A DNA stretch of 64,000 nt from contig CP136067.1 of NCBI GenBank assembly GCA_032622095.1, forward strand, positions 49,391,899 through 49,455,898, written 5' to 3'. This document shows, piece by piece, positions 1 to 11,702 of this stretch (positions are counted from its first letter, which is position 1; the number at the start of each line of letters is the position of its first letter). A model generated the notes under the pieces. It was not told where the DNA came from. It worked only from the letters and a program-made list of their open reading frames with translations, and made no database searches. This DNA comes from Siphonodentalium dalli. Taxonomy: Eukaryota > Mollusca > Scaphopoda > Gadilida > Siphonodentaliidae. Both the position numbers and the translations under genes were made by a program.

Positions 1-1385
1 AACAAAACGCGTTTTTAGCGCTATATCGGCGAATTCGCTCGGGAAAGTTTAAGTTCTTCCATACGAAGGCCACATAAGTACACACAAGTTAGTAAGTATA
101 ACTTACCTACAACCTTGCGTGCCTGTGTATGAAACGGGAATATAATTCTAGAGCTCTAGGGGCTGAGTACCAAACTGACGTACCAATCATATATAAGCTT
201 ACGTGTTGATGTACAGGGTTTCGACTTCTCATACGGATTCCCAAAATGAAGCCGCTTAATGAGATGATGTTGTTTCAGCAATATTAAGGTTTACTATTTC
301 GGCAGCTATGATAATCCTCTTATGGGGATTAAAATCCTGGAGTCATTCGTCAACAAATTCCACATGCATGCATACTACCGTGACAATATGACAACAAAAA
401 CAAGTTTAGTATTACTCACTCTTAAATGAAAAATCACTAGCACTCTCATCACTCCATTTCCTTCCCACTCTTGTCTTGTCTCATTTCTCCCCTCCATATA
501 TATTTTATCCCTGATGCTATTCCAAACGCTATCTTCCTTTTCCCATGCCTAACTCAGATTATGTTATATTTCTCACATTCTTCGAAACCATCATTTACGC
601 TCCTTTACATCTGAACTAGCCCTCCCTCACTTGTTGGGGCATGTAGCCAATTGGGAGAAGACTTCATATGTACATGTTTGTTACGAAAAATAGTTACTAT
701 ATGGACACTTCTGATTACGAATTGCACTATGGGGTTCCAGTAAAAAAAACGTTCAAACCATGGGTCGGTGTTAATGTTCTTTCTCACTTTCTCAACGAAA
801 AATCTTCATTACTGAGCAAATGAGAACAGTGTTGTAAACCCAACAACGAAAGGTGGTTGATTACTTCCAAATATATAATTTCAGTGTCCCGTAGGCGAAA
901 ACGATTAAGTATATCTTACCTATATCACGTGGACCTTCCGTAAGAATATGGAATTTAGCCTGTTGTACCAATTGGGAGTAGCAAATACTAAATTGATACA
1001 CCGATCAGATAAAAGCTTACATATAGCTGGATACAGTATCGACTCACGGGGAAAACACACAACTGAATTCGATGGTTCTCATTTAATAGAATATTATTTA
1101 CAATATAGCACGTCATAAATTTATATAAACAATAGTTATTTATCATGCTCATTTTATAAATACAAACAATACCAGTATCACAGACAAGCTTACAAAGAAA
1201 ACTAATTTCTCAGACACCACATTCCTCAAAAATATGGTCATGTTAACAATCGGGAAAAAAACCTGTTTTTTTCCCACGTAGAGCACTCTGGGGATGTGAA
1301 CCATAACAAATTAGCTTCGCGACGGCTTCTGAGAAATATAAAATATAATTTAACAACAATAAAAAACGGATAACTGATTTTCCGA
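1..1385. other. 3' flank of cdc25 copy 1, repeat-rich, no gene
   Basis: I see no coding region. From about 900 onward the sequence is recognisably the same as the flank just 3' of the other two cdc25 copies (31.5-32.05 kb and 38.99-39.38 kb); for example, ACCAATTGGGAGTAG-like sequence recurs at about 967, 31549 and 39008. Part of 190-1050 also resembles 54.84-55.14 kb, so some of it is a dispersed repeat rather than gene-specific flank. The first 160 bases match nothing I can name. Confidence 0.6.
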
Positions 1386-1511
1386 CTAGAATCTCAACGA
1401 TCTCTTCTTCTGTCCATTAGACCATGACTTGGACTTCGCCCGAAAGTGACGAAACTGGGACGCGTAATCCTGGTGCAACATTGGTCGATATGACTGTGGG
1501 GTGCAGAGCGC
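1386..1511 (-). pseudogene. cdc25: cdc25 copy 1, last exon (f)
   Basis: The exon runs 126 nt from an AG acceptor (CCAG before GCGCTC) to a TAG stop. It encodes [16 protein letters not shown] and a basic tail ending KKRSLRF. It corresponds to the conserved Cdc25 C-terminal segment that follows the GGYKEFF block and is intact in itself. Confidence 0.85.
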
Positions 1512-1932
1512 CTGGAAAGAAAATGGATGAAAATAAATAATAAGATAAATATATTAACTGGATTTACATCATAAACCAGATTCAAGTCTTGCTTGCCGTA
1601 TCAGAAAGTACAATAGCTGTGTAGGGAATGCGTTAATGTGGTAGTTGAATAGTTGTAAAATGCAGTAAGAATTTTTCATAAATATCATATGCTTAAAATA
1701 GCCGATTTTAGTGGAGCAAACTTAAGAAAATCCCTTCTGCTTGTTGCTTAATCATTTTCCAATGTATCGATTTTAAACAATCATTCTATTCTATTTAGTA
1801 CTTAATTGCTAAATGTTCGTACATGTTATTAGGATAACAATAAAATGTTTACACTTAATGTAAAATGGCATATAAAGAGATGTTAATAAATATCATTAGA
1901 TTAAATTAGCAGATTTTAGTGTACTGCCAACT

Positions 1933-1944
1933 TGTGACTTGATT
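1933..1944. repeat. Target-site duplication, left, of full-length LINE
   Basis: TGTGACTTGATT here is repeated exactly at 10581-10592. Removing the sequence between the two copies rejoins the cdc25 intron as it appears in copies 2 and 3 (the CTTGATTTCATTCAAATAG context). Confidence 0.85.
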
Positions 1945-2587
1945 AGTGTAAACATATTTTTATTTCCAAATCCAAACATAATACACATAATACACAAATG
2001 ACATAAATATACAACATATAAGAGATAATGTATGGAAATGAGGATCAGACAACAAGCCCGAGGGCTTATATGAAGTCTTCTCCTCTTTGGCGACATGCCC
2101 CTTCCCCAATAAGTGAGGGAGGGGTATCGATCAGACGGGAAATAATAGAAATAATATTTTTTAAAGGAGAAGTAACTAAGTTTTAAGTTGGGATGGACAC
2201 AGCGGGAAGATAGTGTTAGGGATAGCAGGAGGCAGAGGGAGAGAGAGAGAAGAGAGAATGAGAGGGAGAGTGAGAAAGTAGAGGGGACAGAGTTTTCAAT
2301 AATTTAGTTGCTGCGTGATGAAAATTATGCTCGTAGTAATATGCATGCGTCAGGCTCCATGGGAGGGGGTCAATCGCAATGGCCAATTCCTATTTCAATG
2401 GGGTTCACTGTGAATATCGCTGCATTCTTCATGTAGAATCATTTCACGTATATACAGGATAGTGACAAGTAAAGTAACTTACAAAATAATCGTTATCGGA
2501 AGACATTTAGTACTACATACATAATGGAGAACATCGTGCTGCCGCATAACGCGGCCGGAATCCAAAGCAATTTGTTACCCATACAGA

Positions 2588-5500
2588 TCATGGAAATCTT
2601 TTTGTTCTCATAATATATGTCTGTACTGCATTAAATATTTGTTTGTTTTCGCGAAGACTAAGCTCTCTTGACCCCCGCATTAGTGTATTCTCAGATAAGG
2701 CAACATTTGGTAGGGAGTCATATAGTTCTCTTCTGGGCTCTTGATAAAATGTACATTCAAAGAGATAGTGGTAAGTTGTCTCAAATTCCCCACATAGACA
2801 GAAGGGGGAAATTTTTACATGGTTATCTGTCAGGTCACCACTTAGGTGGCTGCAGTTCAATCTTAACCGGGTATGGAGGATATGAGATTTACGACATTTA
2901 CTATGATAAAAATAGGCAGGTGGACGTATATTGTCACTGTTCAGTTCCTTTTTGAAGTCTTCGATTGTACTGCTGCTCTTTGTAGTTTCTGACAGTTTGT
3001 TCCATTCGGTAATTGCAGATGGTAAGAAAGAATCCATATAATAGTCATACTTAATATTCGAGGGTAGTCTTATATGTTCAAATCTTAAGTTATATCTGGA
3101 ATTATTTGCCTGAATTGGTCGTACATAATTTCTTAAAATTGATGGAGCAGTTCCTCGTATCATTTAAAAAAATTGGCATAGCTTGTGTTTTCTACGGCGT
3201 GAAGAGAGGAGTTCCCAGCCAGTCTCTGACAAAAGGCACGCGTTACTCGTACTGATGGTTGCACCTGTTACTATTCGGGCCATTTCATACTGAACCTTTT
3301 CAATGTCATCACTAAGATAATCAGGGCAGTTATCCCAAACAGGGGAGGCATATTCCAGTATTGGTCGGATAAATGTATAATGTATTTTTTCAAGCGTTAC
3401 TCTGCTTAGCTTGTATCTGTGTTTACGTACTAGATTTACTCGACTCCATGCTTTGTCAAGCATAGATCTGATGTGGATACCCCAAGAGCCCATGTTGTCG
3501 AAAGTAAGTCCCAGATGTTTATGGCTGTCAACCTCAACAATTGTCGCGGTTCCCATGGTCAAATGTGGATGATATACTGGTGTTTCTTTCCTGGAGATTA
3601 AGAGAGATTCCGTTTTCAGGGGATTGAATTTTACAAGCCATTCTGATGCCCAACACATGAGAGTTTCGAGGTCATCGTTGATTAGTTTTGCGGCCATGGT
3701 GGGGTCTTCGATAGTAAGAAATAGAGAAGTGTCATCAGCAAATAGACGAATGTTGCACCGTATATTTTCGGTTATATCATTAATATAAATTAAAAACAGA
3801 AGTGGGCCTAGTACGGAGCCTTGCGGCACACCTGCTGTTACATCTTGTAGTTCCGAACGTGTGCCGTCTATGACAACCTGTTGTTGTCTACATTCTAGAT
3901 ACGATTTCATCAAGTTATACAAGTTTCCTCTTATACCAATTTTTGTCAGTTTGTTCAAGAGGCCACGGTGCCAGACTTTATCGAATGCTTTACTTATGTC
4001 ACAGAATATACACCGGACCTCTTTTCCGTCGTCTAATGATCGACATATATTGTCATATATTTCGGTAAGTTGAAAAACTGTTGAATCGTTGCGCATGAAA
4101 CCAGCTTGATAAAATGATAGGAGTTTGTTTTCATCAAGAAATTCCCATAGATATTTATAAATACATTTTTCATAGACCTTTGAGACGCAGCTTAGTAGAG
4201 AAATTGGTCGGTAATTTGATATAAGACCGGGATCACCACTCTTAAATATAGGTGTAACATGTGAACGCTTCCACTGGTGTGGGTAGTAATTGTTTTCGGT
4301 AAATGTTCTAAAATAGAATTCAAGAGGTTCACAGAGCGAGGAGGCACAACTTTTCAAAACTCTCGGACTTATTCCGTCGGGCCCACTTGACTTAGATATT
4401 TTAAGACTTTTTAACGCTTTGTAAATGTCAGGGGCTGTGATTTTTATATCGCTTAATGTGGATATGGAGTTATCCGGTTCAAGGACTGGTAGGCGTTTCC
4501 CGATGTCATCAACTGAGGAAATTTTACAAAAATACGAATTGAAAGCATTTGCTTTTTCAGTTGGTGAGATCAGGAAGTCGCCGTTGGTGTTCAAGGGGGG
4601 TATTGATCTATCACTGGTAGCAAATACTATTTTTTGGAGGGTTTTCCACCAGGAAGACTGGTCATGTGATGGGCTATTCAATGTGTTCTCATTCTTGGTG
4701 TCATAATCACGTTTGCTTTTTCTAATAGCCGATGTAGTTTCATTACGTTTAGATCTGAAGTTTGCCCATGTTTGTGGTGTGTTTTTCCTTTTAGCTATCT
4801 TATGTAATCGATTTCGTTGCCTCATCAGTTTCCGTACATTACACGTAAGCCATTGGGGACTACCTTTCCGGATAAGAACTATCTTATTGGGGATATTGTC
4901 ACTGCATACCTTTTGAATTTTTGCAGTCAAGTTATCTGCATGAGCTGAAAGTTCAAATGGTATATTATCATCATAGTTCCAGCTCAAGAAGTCTTCGTTC
5001 ATGGTATCGAAGTCAGCCAGATTATAATTCCAGATACGTCTAGCGAGAGTTGTAGCCGATTTATTTTTCAAAAGTTTTATCTGAGCAACGACCGGACAGT
5101 GATACCTAATTGTGTTGTCGAATATGTTGCCAAGAACACAAGGGGAATCAACAAGGTCAGGGTTGCTAGTCATGAGCAAGTCGAGAATGGATGAGGAATT
5201 TTCAGTAAAATGCGTTTTATCAGTGACCAGTTGGGTCAGACCTCGTTCGCTACATATGCCGTTTATTTTACCATTACCGTTGCGTACATAGTTTTCATTG
5301 AAATCTCCACCTATTATGACATCCAGGTCGCTATCGCGCGCAAGAGAAATGTTATCATTAATTTTTGTCCACAGGCTTGCGGGGGAGTTGGGAGGGCGAT
5401 AAAAACATCCTACAAGACAACGTTTTGTGTTAATTGTAACCTCTATCCAGATATTTTCTACTTCGTCACTGTCAAGTTCATCGCATATTTTGAATGGTAT

Positions 5501-5860
5501 AGTGTCACGAACGTAAATACACACACCCCCTCCTGTTCTGCCATCTATCCTGTCTTTGCGGGCAGGATCATGGTAGCCAGGAAGATGGATTTCTGAATCC
5601 GGGATAGAATGATCGAGCCATGATTCGGTTAATAGACATATGTCGTATTCCCCACTTGATGTTTCGGCTGTAAGTATATCTACTTTATTTCTGATACTCT
5701 GTGTATTCAGTACAAGTACCGAGTGATTGTGTTGTTCGGTTGAGGGGCCTGGGTTAGTCTCCACGTCTCCTGCCAGGATCAAAAGAGCCTTTGCTAAAGT
5801 TACCGCTAATACTGTTAGAAATGTCACACATGTGAAGAGGAATACAGTTGTGTGTGACAT
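2588..5860 (-). pseudogene. LINE ORF2: 2A peptide, APE endonuclease, reverse transcriptase; one in-frame stop
   Basis: The protein nicks target DNA and reverse-transcribes the element RNA. The first ATG is at 5860 (MSHTT); an earlier in-frame TTG at 5878 is not needed. Residues 5-30 are strongly hydrophobic, and residues 31-39 read GDVETNPGP, a 2A recoding motif. The APE-type endonuclease spans about 46-260 (LNTQSIRNK, GGDFNEN), and the RT about 490-760 with SGPDGISP, DISKAFDKVWH, GVPQGSVLGP and FADD (707-710). The reading frame stops at 3164-3166 (TAA after CQFF) and then continues for 191 codons to 2588. The second copy at 16.2-17.3 kb has AAA at that codon, so this is a single point nonsense mutation. 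The C-terminal region has a Cys/His cluster (FCLCGEF..HYLFEC). Without the stop, the length of about 1,090 codons is normal for the family. Confidence 0.88.
5744..5770 (-). promoter_or_regulatory. 2A ribosome-skipping site in LINE ORF2
   Basis: The codons spell G-D-V-E-T-N-P-G-P, matching the canonical D-x-E-x-N-P-G-P core. In known 2A sequences the ribosome fails to form the Gly-Pro bond, releasing the upstream peptide and restarting on proline. Here the upstream product would be a peptide of about 38 residues that is mostly a hydrophobic, signal-like helix. The motif is seen directly; its activity is inferred from the family. Confidence 0.85.
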
Positions 5861-8800
5861 CGCAAATTTAGTGTTCAACTTCGTCTTTTTATCATCGGAA
5901 TTGGAGAATTAGATAGTTTCTTGCCTGCCAAGATATGTTTGAGAGCGCAGAATTGTTCCATCGGGAAGAAAATGAAAACCAACAGTGTCAATGTTAAGGC
6001 AGTTATAAGATCCAGTCCACGTAAGCGTAACATGATATAAAACAAGCATGTTTTTGATTGTTTCACACAGAGACGCCCCCTCCCGGACAGCCTGACAGCA
6101 AGATTGTGAAATGCACCGATTCTTGCCCTATGTAACATTATGTCACCCATTATCAAAATTCATATCAAAATCCTGAGAGCAGTTCTGTTTTGGGCATCCT
6201 CGGTGCAAAGTAACAAACATATTAATAGAGCATACTCTGGTAATACATGTAAATGTATACATATCAGTTGTGTGTTTTAAATTTGTTTTCAACCCAGTCT
6301 GTTTGCCAGGTAGGTGTGAGTAGGTAGGAGAAAGAGAACAGAGTAGAACAGAAGGGCAGTTGAGTATAGTGAATGAGAGTATGAGATAGCAATAGTGAGT
6401 GGCAATAGAATGTATACCAATCGTGGTTGTGCAGGCCGATGGGTTTTTTGAGTCGACCAAACAGGGGTTCATCTTAAGTTTGATAATCTTAGGGTGTGTT
6501 TTGAGCTCGCAGCTCTTCATCACGAAAATGTATATGCAGCCGAAATGACTATAGGAGTTATGTTTCTAAAGTGAGGGATAGAGATATTCATGTCGTGAAC
6601 GGTTTTAAGGGGAACGTGGATCGACGAGGTAAGTCAGGAGTAGATGGGTGTGTGGAATTATGGAATGCAATAGGATTGCCTGCATACTTGAGAGAGCGTA
6701 TCATATACATATGCTACAAATTATTTACAAAACTCAGCAAGGGATACAATTATAAATATAAGCATAATAATAATATAATTATTATATAACACATAATTAA
6801 CTATTTTTAACTACGGTGCCTGGGCAGTTTGAATCATTCATGCTAGTGACCAGAGTCTTAGCGCTGCAATTATGTGGACACACAGTTAGATTTAAGTGCG
6901 ATCGATTCATAAGACCAACAGGAAGACACACCACTACACTTACATATAATTACATAAACACACACATACCTATATATGCACATACGCATGCACAAACACA
7001 TACCTACATACATATACGTGTGTGTTCCCAAATAACTAAATGTAGTTTTTGATACGCACGATTATGTTTTCACAAGAGGTGAGCAGCGTGATTTGAAATA
7101 TCTGAGAAACGGCGTTTCGAAAATTATAGATGCTACCCATTGGAGAAGACGAGTCTGAATTTGTGGTGACATGCCAGTCCTTCATAGCAATGCATGTGCA
7201 CATGCAATTTGATGATGAACACACATTATATGCCTCTATATACCGGTACACGATCCGTGTGTGCTCCCTTTTGTTATCAGAGATCAGGGCGACCATACCG
7301 GTCGGTTATAAGGCAATCCTTAATACCGCGATATGTGTGTTGCCGCCCCAACCTGCCAATGTGTACGGTTTGGATAAACACAAGCACGATTATATACCGG
7401 TACATGAGTAATGTGTGATCGCTTCAATTGGTGAATGGGTGCGGATTTAAGGTATATTCCGTTTGTTTACCATTGTACACAAGGTATATACATGATTATC
7501 TAGATGGACATTTAAGAAAAGTGGAGCATGCGCATGCATGTATAAATATCGGATTATATGTAAACCAACACGCGGTTATGTTTGCTATGAAACGGTCCGA
7601 AAGTGTTGAGATATCTCAAATGGAATTAAACAGTTCATAGCCAGTACGGAACGGACAGACGGACGGACGGTGTGATGGTATAAGTATGTGCCATACATAT
7701 CATGTTATGGGGGTATAAATACTGTCGATGAATAATATATGTATACAATGGCTACCATACCGATATGACCAGGATAAACAAAACGAATGCACACTCAAAT
7801 AATAAGACAATATATGCATAGATGCTGGTTGAGTATATATACCTGTATGAAAGTGCGCGCATATATACGCCCTTCAGTGAATGCCAAATGTTATCGCAAA
7901 TGGGCATGAATTCGCGTCACATAACCTCGGTCTACCAACGCCGTTGTTGGTTTAACATAATTACCCAGTCGGACTGACCGCTTGACATGGAAATGATTGT
8001 CTCGTGTGAGTTTGACCTGAAAAAGTCGTGATTATACGTCCAATCTACTGGTTGCGTGCTGGTCGGTTTCATTTCATAATGGTGATGGCAAATTGTGCTT
8101 CGTGGTATGAGAATTGTTGTATGTATGCTGAACAAACAGATGTAGTAGACTTGTGCATACATACTAGTGGATTGAGCACATTCATGGGTGTAATTATGAA
8201 CGTGACTAATCATTATGCAGTCGTCTCATGTGCATGCACAAGTCAGCTAACATCCGCGATACACTCGTTTGTCTGGGTATTTGTGCAAAATTGGATTATT
8301 CCATAAGATTTCACCATACAGAGGTCATATTGTAGATTGTCTGGACATTTGTGCAAGATTGGATTACTTCATGAGACCATGGATGTCCGTGTGTGTGATA
8401 TTGTTTATATATGGAGAGTTGACAAGCCTGTTTTCCATATATGCGTCAAGTCGGAAAACTGGACATATTATTAAAAAGAGATGTCCGTTTATCGAATTTA
8501 GAGGAAGTAATATGAAGTACACAAAGATTATTTCATGAGATTTCGGCATATATACACAAGAGTCGGTGATAGGTGAGTTTATATGTGCGAATTTCGTGTT
8601 TGCCTACGTCCCGCCATGTATAGGATTATATACACATATTAATATATTATTATAATACGTAATAGATTGTTTTAAGTCTGGGGGTGTGTCAGATGTTCCA
8701 GTTACGGATGGATGTGCACTTAAAAGAATAACCGAGCAATAGCTTAGTATGGAACAATTTTGAAAATGCTTGCATTCGGCGTATATATAGTTGGGTTTGC

Positions 8801-9032
8801 TTGGCGGATCTATTGGCTAAAGTAGAAAACATTGAGAGCCGGTGCATTGTACACATATTAAACCATCGCTCATAATAAATGCTGATTATATTCTGTATTT
8901 TGAAAAGCAGATTTGCGGTGAGTCCATTCAAAACGGACACGTGAACCCTTCCCCATTGACGTTGTCACTATGTACATTCAGATCGTAAGTTGCATTGATC
9001 TGACGGTCCTGTATACTAGATCAATACATCAT
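5861..9032. other. 3.2 kb stretch between LINE ORF1 and ORF2, unexplained
   Basis: LINEs of this type normally have a short spacer between their ORFs, so 3.17 kb is far too long. The minus-strand frame at 5875-6156 contains a hydrophobic run (LDLITALTLTLLVFIFF), but I do not recognise it. Around 6950-7020 there is a (CACATA)-like microsatellite. Near 8270-8380 a phrase of about 35 bp (GTCTGG..ATTTGTGCAA) occurs twice. I found no target-site duplication marking a separate insertion. It could be a nested unknown element, or extra sequence acquired by this LINE family. Confidence 0.5.
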
Positions 9033-10154
9033 CTAGCCACGTAGTTTATTGTCAAGTTCGTCCATTGCATGTGGCGTAGTTATTCTGATGGGCTTCTCGT
9101 TTTCTTTAAGTCTGATGAGAATGGCTCCATTAATAGTCCACGTTTCATGGATCAGCTCGTCTTTACGGAGCTGCCGTGCCCTTTTGTAGATTGCGGCGCG
9201 GGTTCTAGTGAGATCCTCATTTATGAAAACCCTTTGGTTGAGATAGGGTAACTTCAGATGTTTACTATCAGTGCGTCTCCCATATAGTTCTCGCCTGATT
9301 TTATAGGAGGGAAGCCTGAAGATTATTTGGCGTGGTTGGTTGGGTTTTGGAGCATTGTTTATCCCTACAGTTTTTGGTTCAGTTGAATCAGAATTGGGTT
9401 TTCCTTGTTTCGGGCCAACCCTGTGACTTCGGTAAATATCATAATTACCGAGCGGTATACCTAACTCGTTTGCAACGTCAAGGACAATGTTATCAGTGTT
9501 TTCGCCTGATTTTTCTGGAACACCTGATATTCTAAGATTCGTTCTGCGGCCATATTGTTGTAGGTCGTCGAGTTCGACCTTCACTCCGCGAATGTCGTAT
9601 TGACGCGCTTCCCTCTCCGCTTTCAGTTCAAGTTTGAGTTCGGATAATTCATGCCTAATGTCAGCTATGTCGCTTTCATACTTGTCTCTGGGCACGAAGG
9701 CATCTTTAGTTATTTTTGCGACTTCTGACCGCGCCATTTTTGTGATAACGCGCTCGAGCATGCCTTCCATCATTAAACTAAAGGAACTCTGGACACGATC
9801 ACTCCCGAGAGCCTTTATTAGGCTTGATTCAAAGTATATGTCTGGCGCATAATTGTCATTTTCCATTTCTGATGAGTTTGAATGGTTTAGGCTTTCGTCA
9901 ACCAGGGAGTCCTGATAGACAGGTCTGGGCTTTTTGTTGTCATTAGATTCGGAGGGTGAGAACGGAGATTGTCGGTTCCGCTTTAAGTCGGCTGGCTTTT
10001 GTCGAATATCAGGAATGAATGTTATTGGAACAGAACTGTCGTGTTCGTAGTTACTCGCGCCCACTGAGTCAGGTTGTTCTGCTTCGTTCGGTGTGGAGCT
10101 GTCTAAGGGGGCGATAGTTGCTTCGTCGAGTCCCTGTAATTGCAACTCACTCAT
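9033..10154 (-). CDS. LINE ORF1, coiled-coil RNA-binding protein
   Basis: This 373-residue intact ORF starts at an ATG (10154). Residues 1-110 are acidic and low in complexity, with a basic patch (KRNRQSPFSPSE). About 155-200 is a charged heptad-rich coiled coil (ELSELKLELKAEREARQ) that would drive multimerisation. About 202-310 begins LQQYGRRTNLRISGVPE and contains YRSHRVGPKQGK and RQIIFRLPSYKIRREL, matching the L1-ORF1/Transposase_22 style of RNA-binding domain. A C-terminal domain (VFINEDLTRTRAAIYKRARQLRK) follows. Such proteins coat the element RNA into an RNP and chaperone nucleic acids. It lies inside the same target-site-duplicated unit and strand as ORF2, so it most likely belongs to that element. 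Confidence 0.85.
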   Translation of the reverse strand: MSELQLQGLDEATIAPLDSSTPNEAEQPDSVGASNYEHDSSVPITFIPDIRQKPADLKRNRQSPFSPSESNDNKKPRPVYQDSLVDESLNHSNSSEMENDNYAPDIYFESSLIKALGSDRVQSSFSLMMEGMLERVITKMARSEVAKITKDAFVPRDKYESDIADIRHELSELKLELKAEREARQYDIRGVKVELDDLQQYGRRTNLRISGVPEKSGENTDNIVLDVANELGIPLGNYDIYRSHRVGPKQGKPNSDSTEPKTVGINNAPKPNQPRQIIFRLPSYKIRRELYGRRTDSKHLKLPYLNQRVFINEDLTRTRAAIYKRARQLRKDELIHETWTINGAILIRLKENEKPIRITTPHAMDELDNKLRG

Positions 10155-10580
10155 ATTGAGTAGAGTACAGATTTACGAACAATTGTCAATAAAGCGAATT
10201 GTATGCACGCGCTAAATGCGTAATCGGTTAAATAGTTTTGCGAGGAATGTCAACAGTCGAGATCCACGTATTGTAATATATAGTCGAAATTAGAATGGTC
10301 TCACCGGATTGTCTTTGTTTGGGTGTTGTCTCTATGGAAATCAAAATGACCGTTCTTCTTGAAACAAAGAAAACACAAAGTCGAGAATACAGCATCAAGA
10401 AATCAGTTGTACACTTAGATGACACATTGAGAGCGATTTATATTGACACACGAATCCAACTGCACATATAATTATCCCTCGTAAGGCCTTTTAAATTGGT
10501 ATTTTATCAATTTTCCCCATCGGTCGACTCCGCGTAAAAATATTTATCTTCCCGTCATCGTGACGTCACTTCCTTTTTCA

Positions 10581-10592
10581 TGTGACTTGATT
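10581..10592. repeat. Target-site duplication, right, of full-length LINE
   Basis: This exact copy of TGTGACTTGATT (1933-1944) is followed directly by the cdc25 intron sequence CCATTCAAATAGACACC, which copies 2 and 3 also have. Confidence 0.85.
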
Positions 10593-10646
10593 CCATTCAA
10601 ATAGACACCGGACAACAGACGAATGGCAAACAACAACGAAACGCAC

Positions 10647-10762
10647 CTGTTTGGATTCGAAGAATTCCTTATATCCGCCATAAATGATATAGATTTCAGG
10701 GTAAAACAGGTTCGGGCAATTCTCTGCGTTCATCTCTGTCCTTCTGTCGCAGGTGTCTCAGC
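10647..10762 (-). pseudogene. cdc25: cdc25 copy 1, exon e with 2-nt deletion
   Basis: The exon is flanked by TTTTAG and GTGCGTTT as in copies 2 and 3, but it is 116 nt rather than 118. Two bases are missing in the codons for RQKDREMN (forward-strand TTCATCTCTGTCC here against TTCATCTCTCTGTCC in copy 2). The frame shifts just before the NYPNL..YPEIY block, removing the C-terminal part of the catalytic domain. Confidence 0.85.
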
Positions 10763-11100
10763 CTAAAATAGAGAAACAAAATTATTAAATAAATACAAAA
10801 GCACCCTTCATGTCACATACACCGCTCCAGTTTGACGTCCTTTATATAGTTATAGACACTCGGAATTATGGACGGGTAATAACAGGACAAGTTCCGTATA
10901 GATGCAGCATTGTTTGATGACCAATATAATCGCATATTAATGATTAATAATTTCAAAGAGACCACCAAGCGTGAACTTCAATCCGCAATAGTGATACCAT
11001 GTATTTGGACATCAGTGATAACTATATTAGGGCTGTTTCCTACTTAAAATATTTCCCAATTAGATTAGGATTCTAAAACAAAAACCACATTGATACTTAC

Positions 11101-11222
11101 AGTTTTGGACCGCGTTCAGATGAGAACTCGCAGTGAAAGATGACGATGGTTCGGTGATCGAGGGAAGCGTCGCTAAGAAACCTTTTCTCGATCATCGCCT
11201 GTGTGTGGAGATTCTCTGCTTC
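11101..11222 (-). pseudogene. cdc25: cdc25 copy 1, active-site exon d
   Basis: This 122 nt exon with intact AG/GT borders encodes [13 protein letters not shown] and [15 protein letters not shown]. The HCX5R loop holds the catalytic cysteine and arginine of Cdc25 phosphatases. The exon itself is undamaged; the copy is broken elsewhere. Confidence 0.88.
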
Positions 11223-11314
11223 CTGTAAATAGTAGGTTATGAGTTATAACAAGAAAACTAAGATGCATGCATCAGGTCGGCCGTGAACTATCTACCATAG
11301 AATTGTTGTAGCTA

Positions 11315-11702
11315 TCGATTATACATTTTGGAACACCTGTCTGTATGTATGTGTGTATGCATGAATGCATGTGTGTACGTGTTATAGACTCTAACACTGC
11401 TCGACTGATCCGACTCGGATTTGGTATTTAACGTGTCAACTTGACCTCGCTCATAGGCATGTTTCTGGACCTTGACCGATTCGACTAAAATTTGTGTGTA
11501 GGACTACTTCGATCCCGGGAGCAATATGGACGGGTCCAATTTCACGTGGGACCATGTTCTCGAACGTGCTGATATAGGCATGTTTCTGGACCAATTGAAC
11601 AATAGTTTGGCCAGACGCTGTATATACTGGGTACTGTCCAGATGGAGGCGATCACAAAAAACATCCCTAAATAGCCCGAACGGAGTCGAGTACATCAGCT
11701 AG
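11315..11702. mobile_element. Helitron-like non-autonomous unit
   Basis: The unit begins near TC followed by ATTTTGGAACACCTGTCTGT and ends CATCAGCTAG before T. Start style and ending resemble the better supported units at 19554-21030, where the terminal hairpin and empty site are clear. Here the terminal hairpin is degenerate, so the call is by similarity. Confidence 0.55.

Larger units (their letters stand above)
1945..10580 (-). mobile_element. Full-length L2/CR1-like LINE inserted in cdc25 copy 1
   Basis: This is a non-LTR retrotransposon on the minus strand, bounded by a perfect 12 bp target-site duplication. In element order it has a 5' UTR of about 425 bp (10155-10580), ORF1 (9033-10154), an unusually long inter-ORF stretch (5861-9032), ORF2 (5860-2588) and a 3' UTR ending near AATAAATATGTTTACA-like sequence without a poly(A) tail. 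The 3' end sequence is shared with the truncated copy at 15.6-19.15 kb. ORF2 carries an APE endonuclease and a reverse transcriptase with an FADD box. The clade (L2/CR1-like) is judged from the ORF1 type, the RT motifs and the tail without poly(A). One nonsense codon interrupts ORF2. Confidence 0.85.

Noticed and set aside
4425-5596. Plus-strand ORFs over LINE ORF2 (4425-4706, 4713-4916, 5210-5596)
   Set aside because: Shadow frames of the minus-strand endonuclease/RT gene.
5861-5878. TTG start for LINE ORF2 at 5878
   Set aside because: An in-frame ATG follows at 5860; eukaryotic initiation at TTG is not needed.
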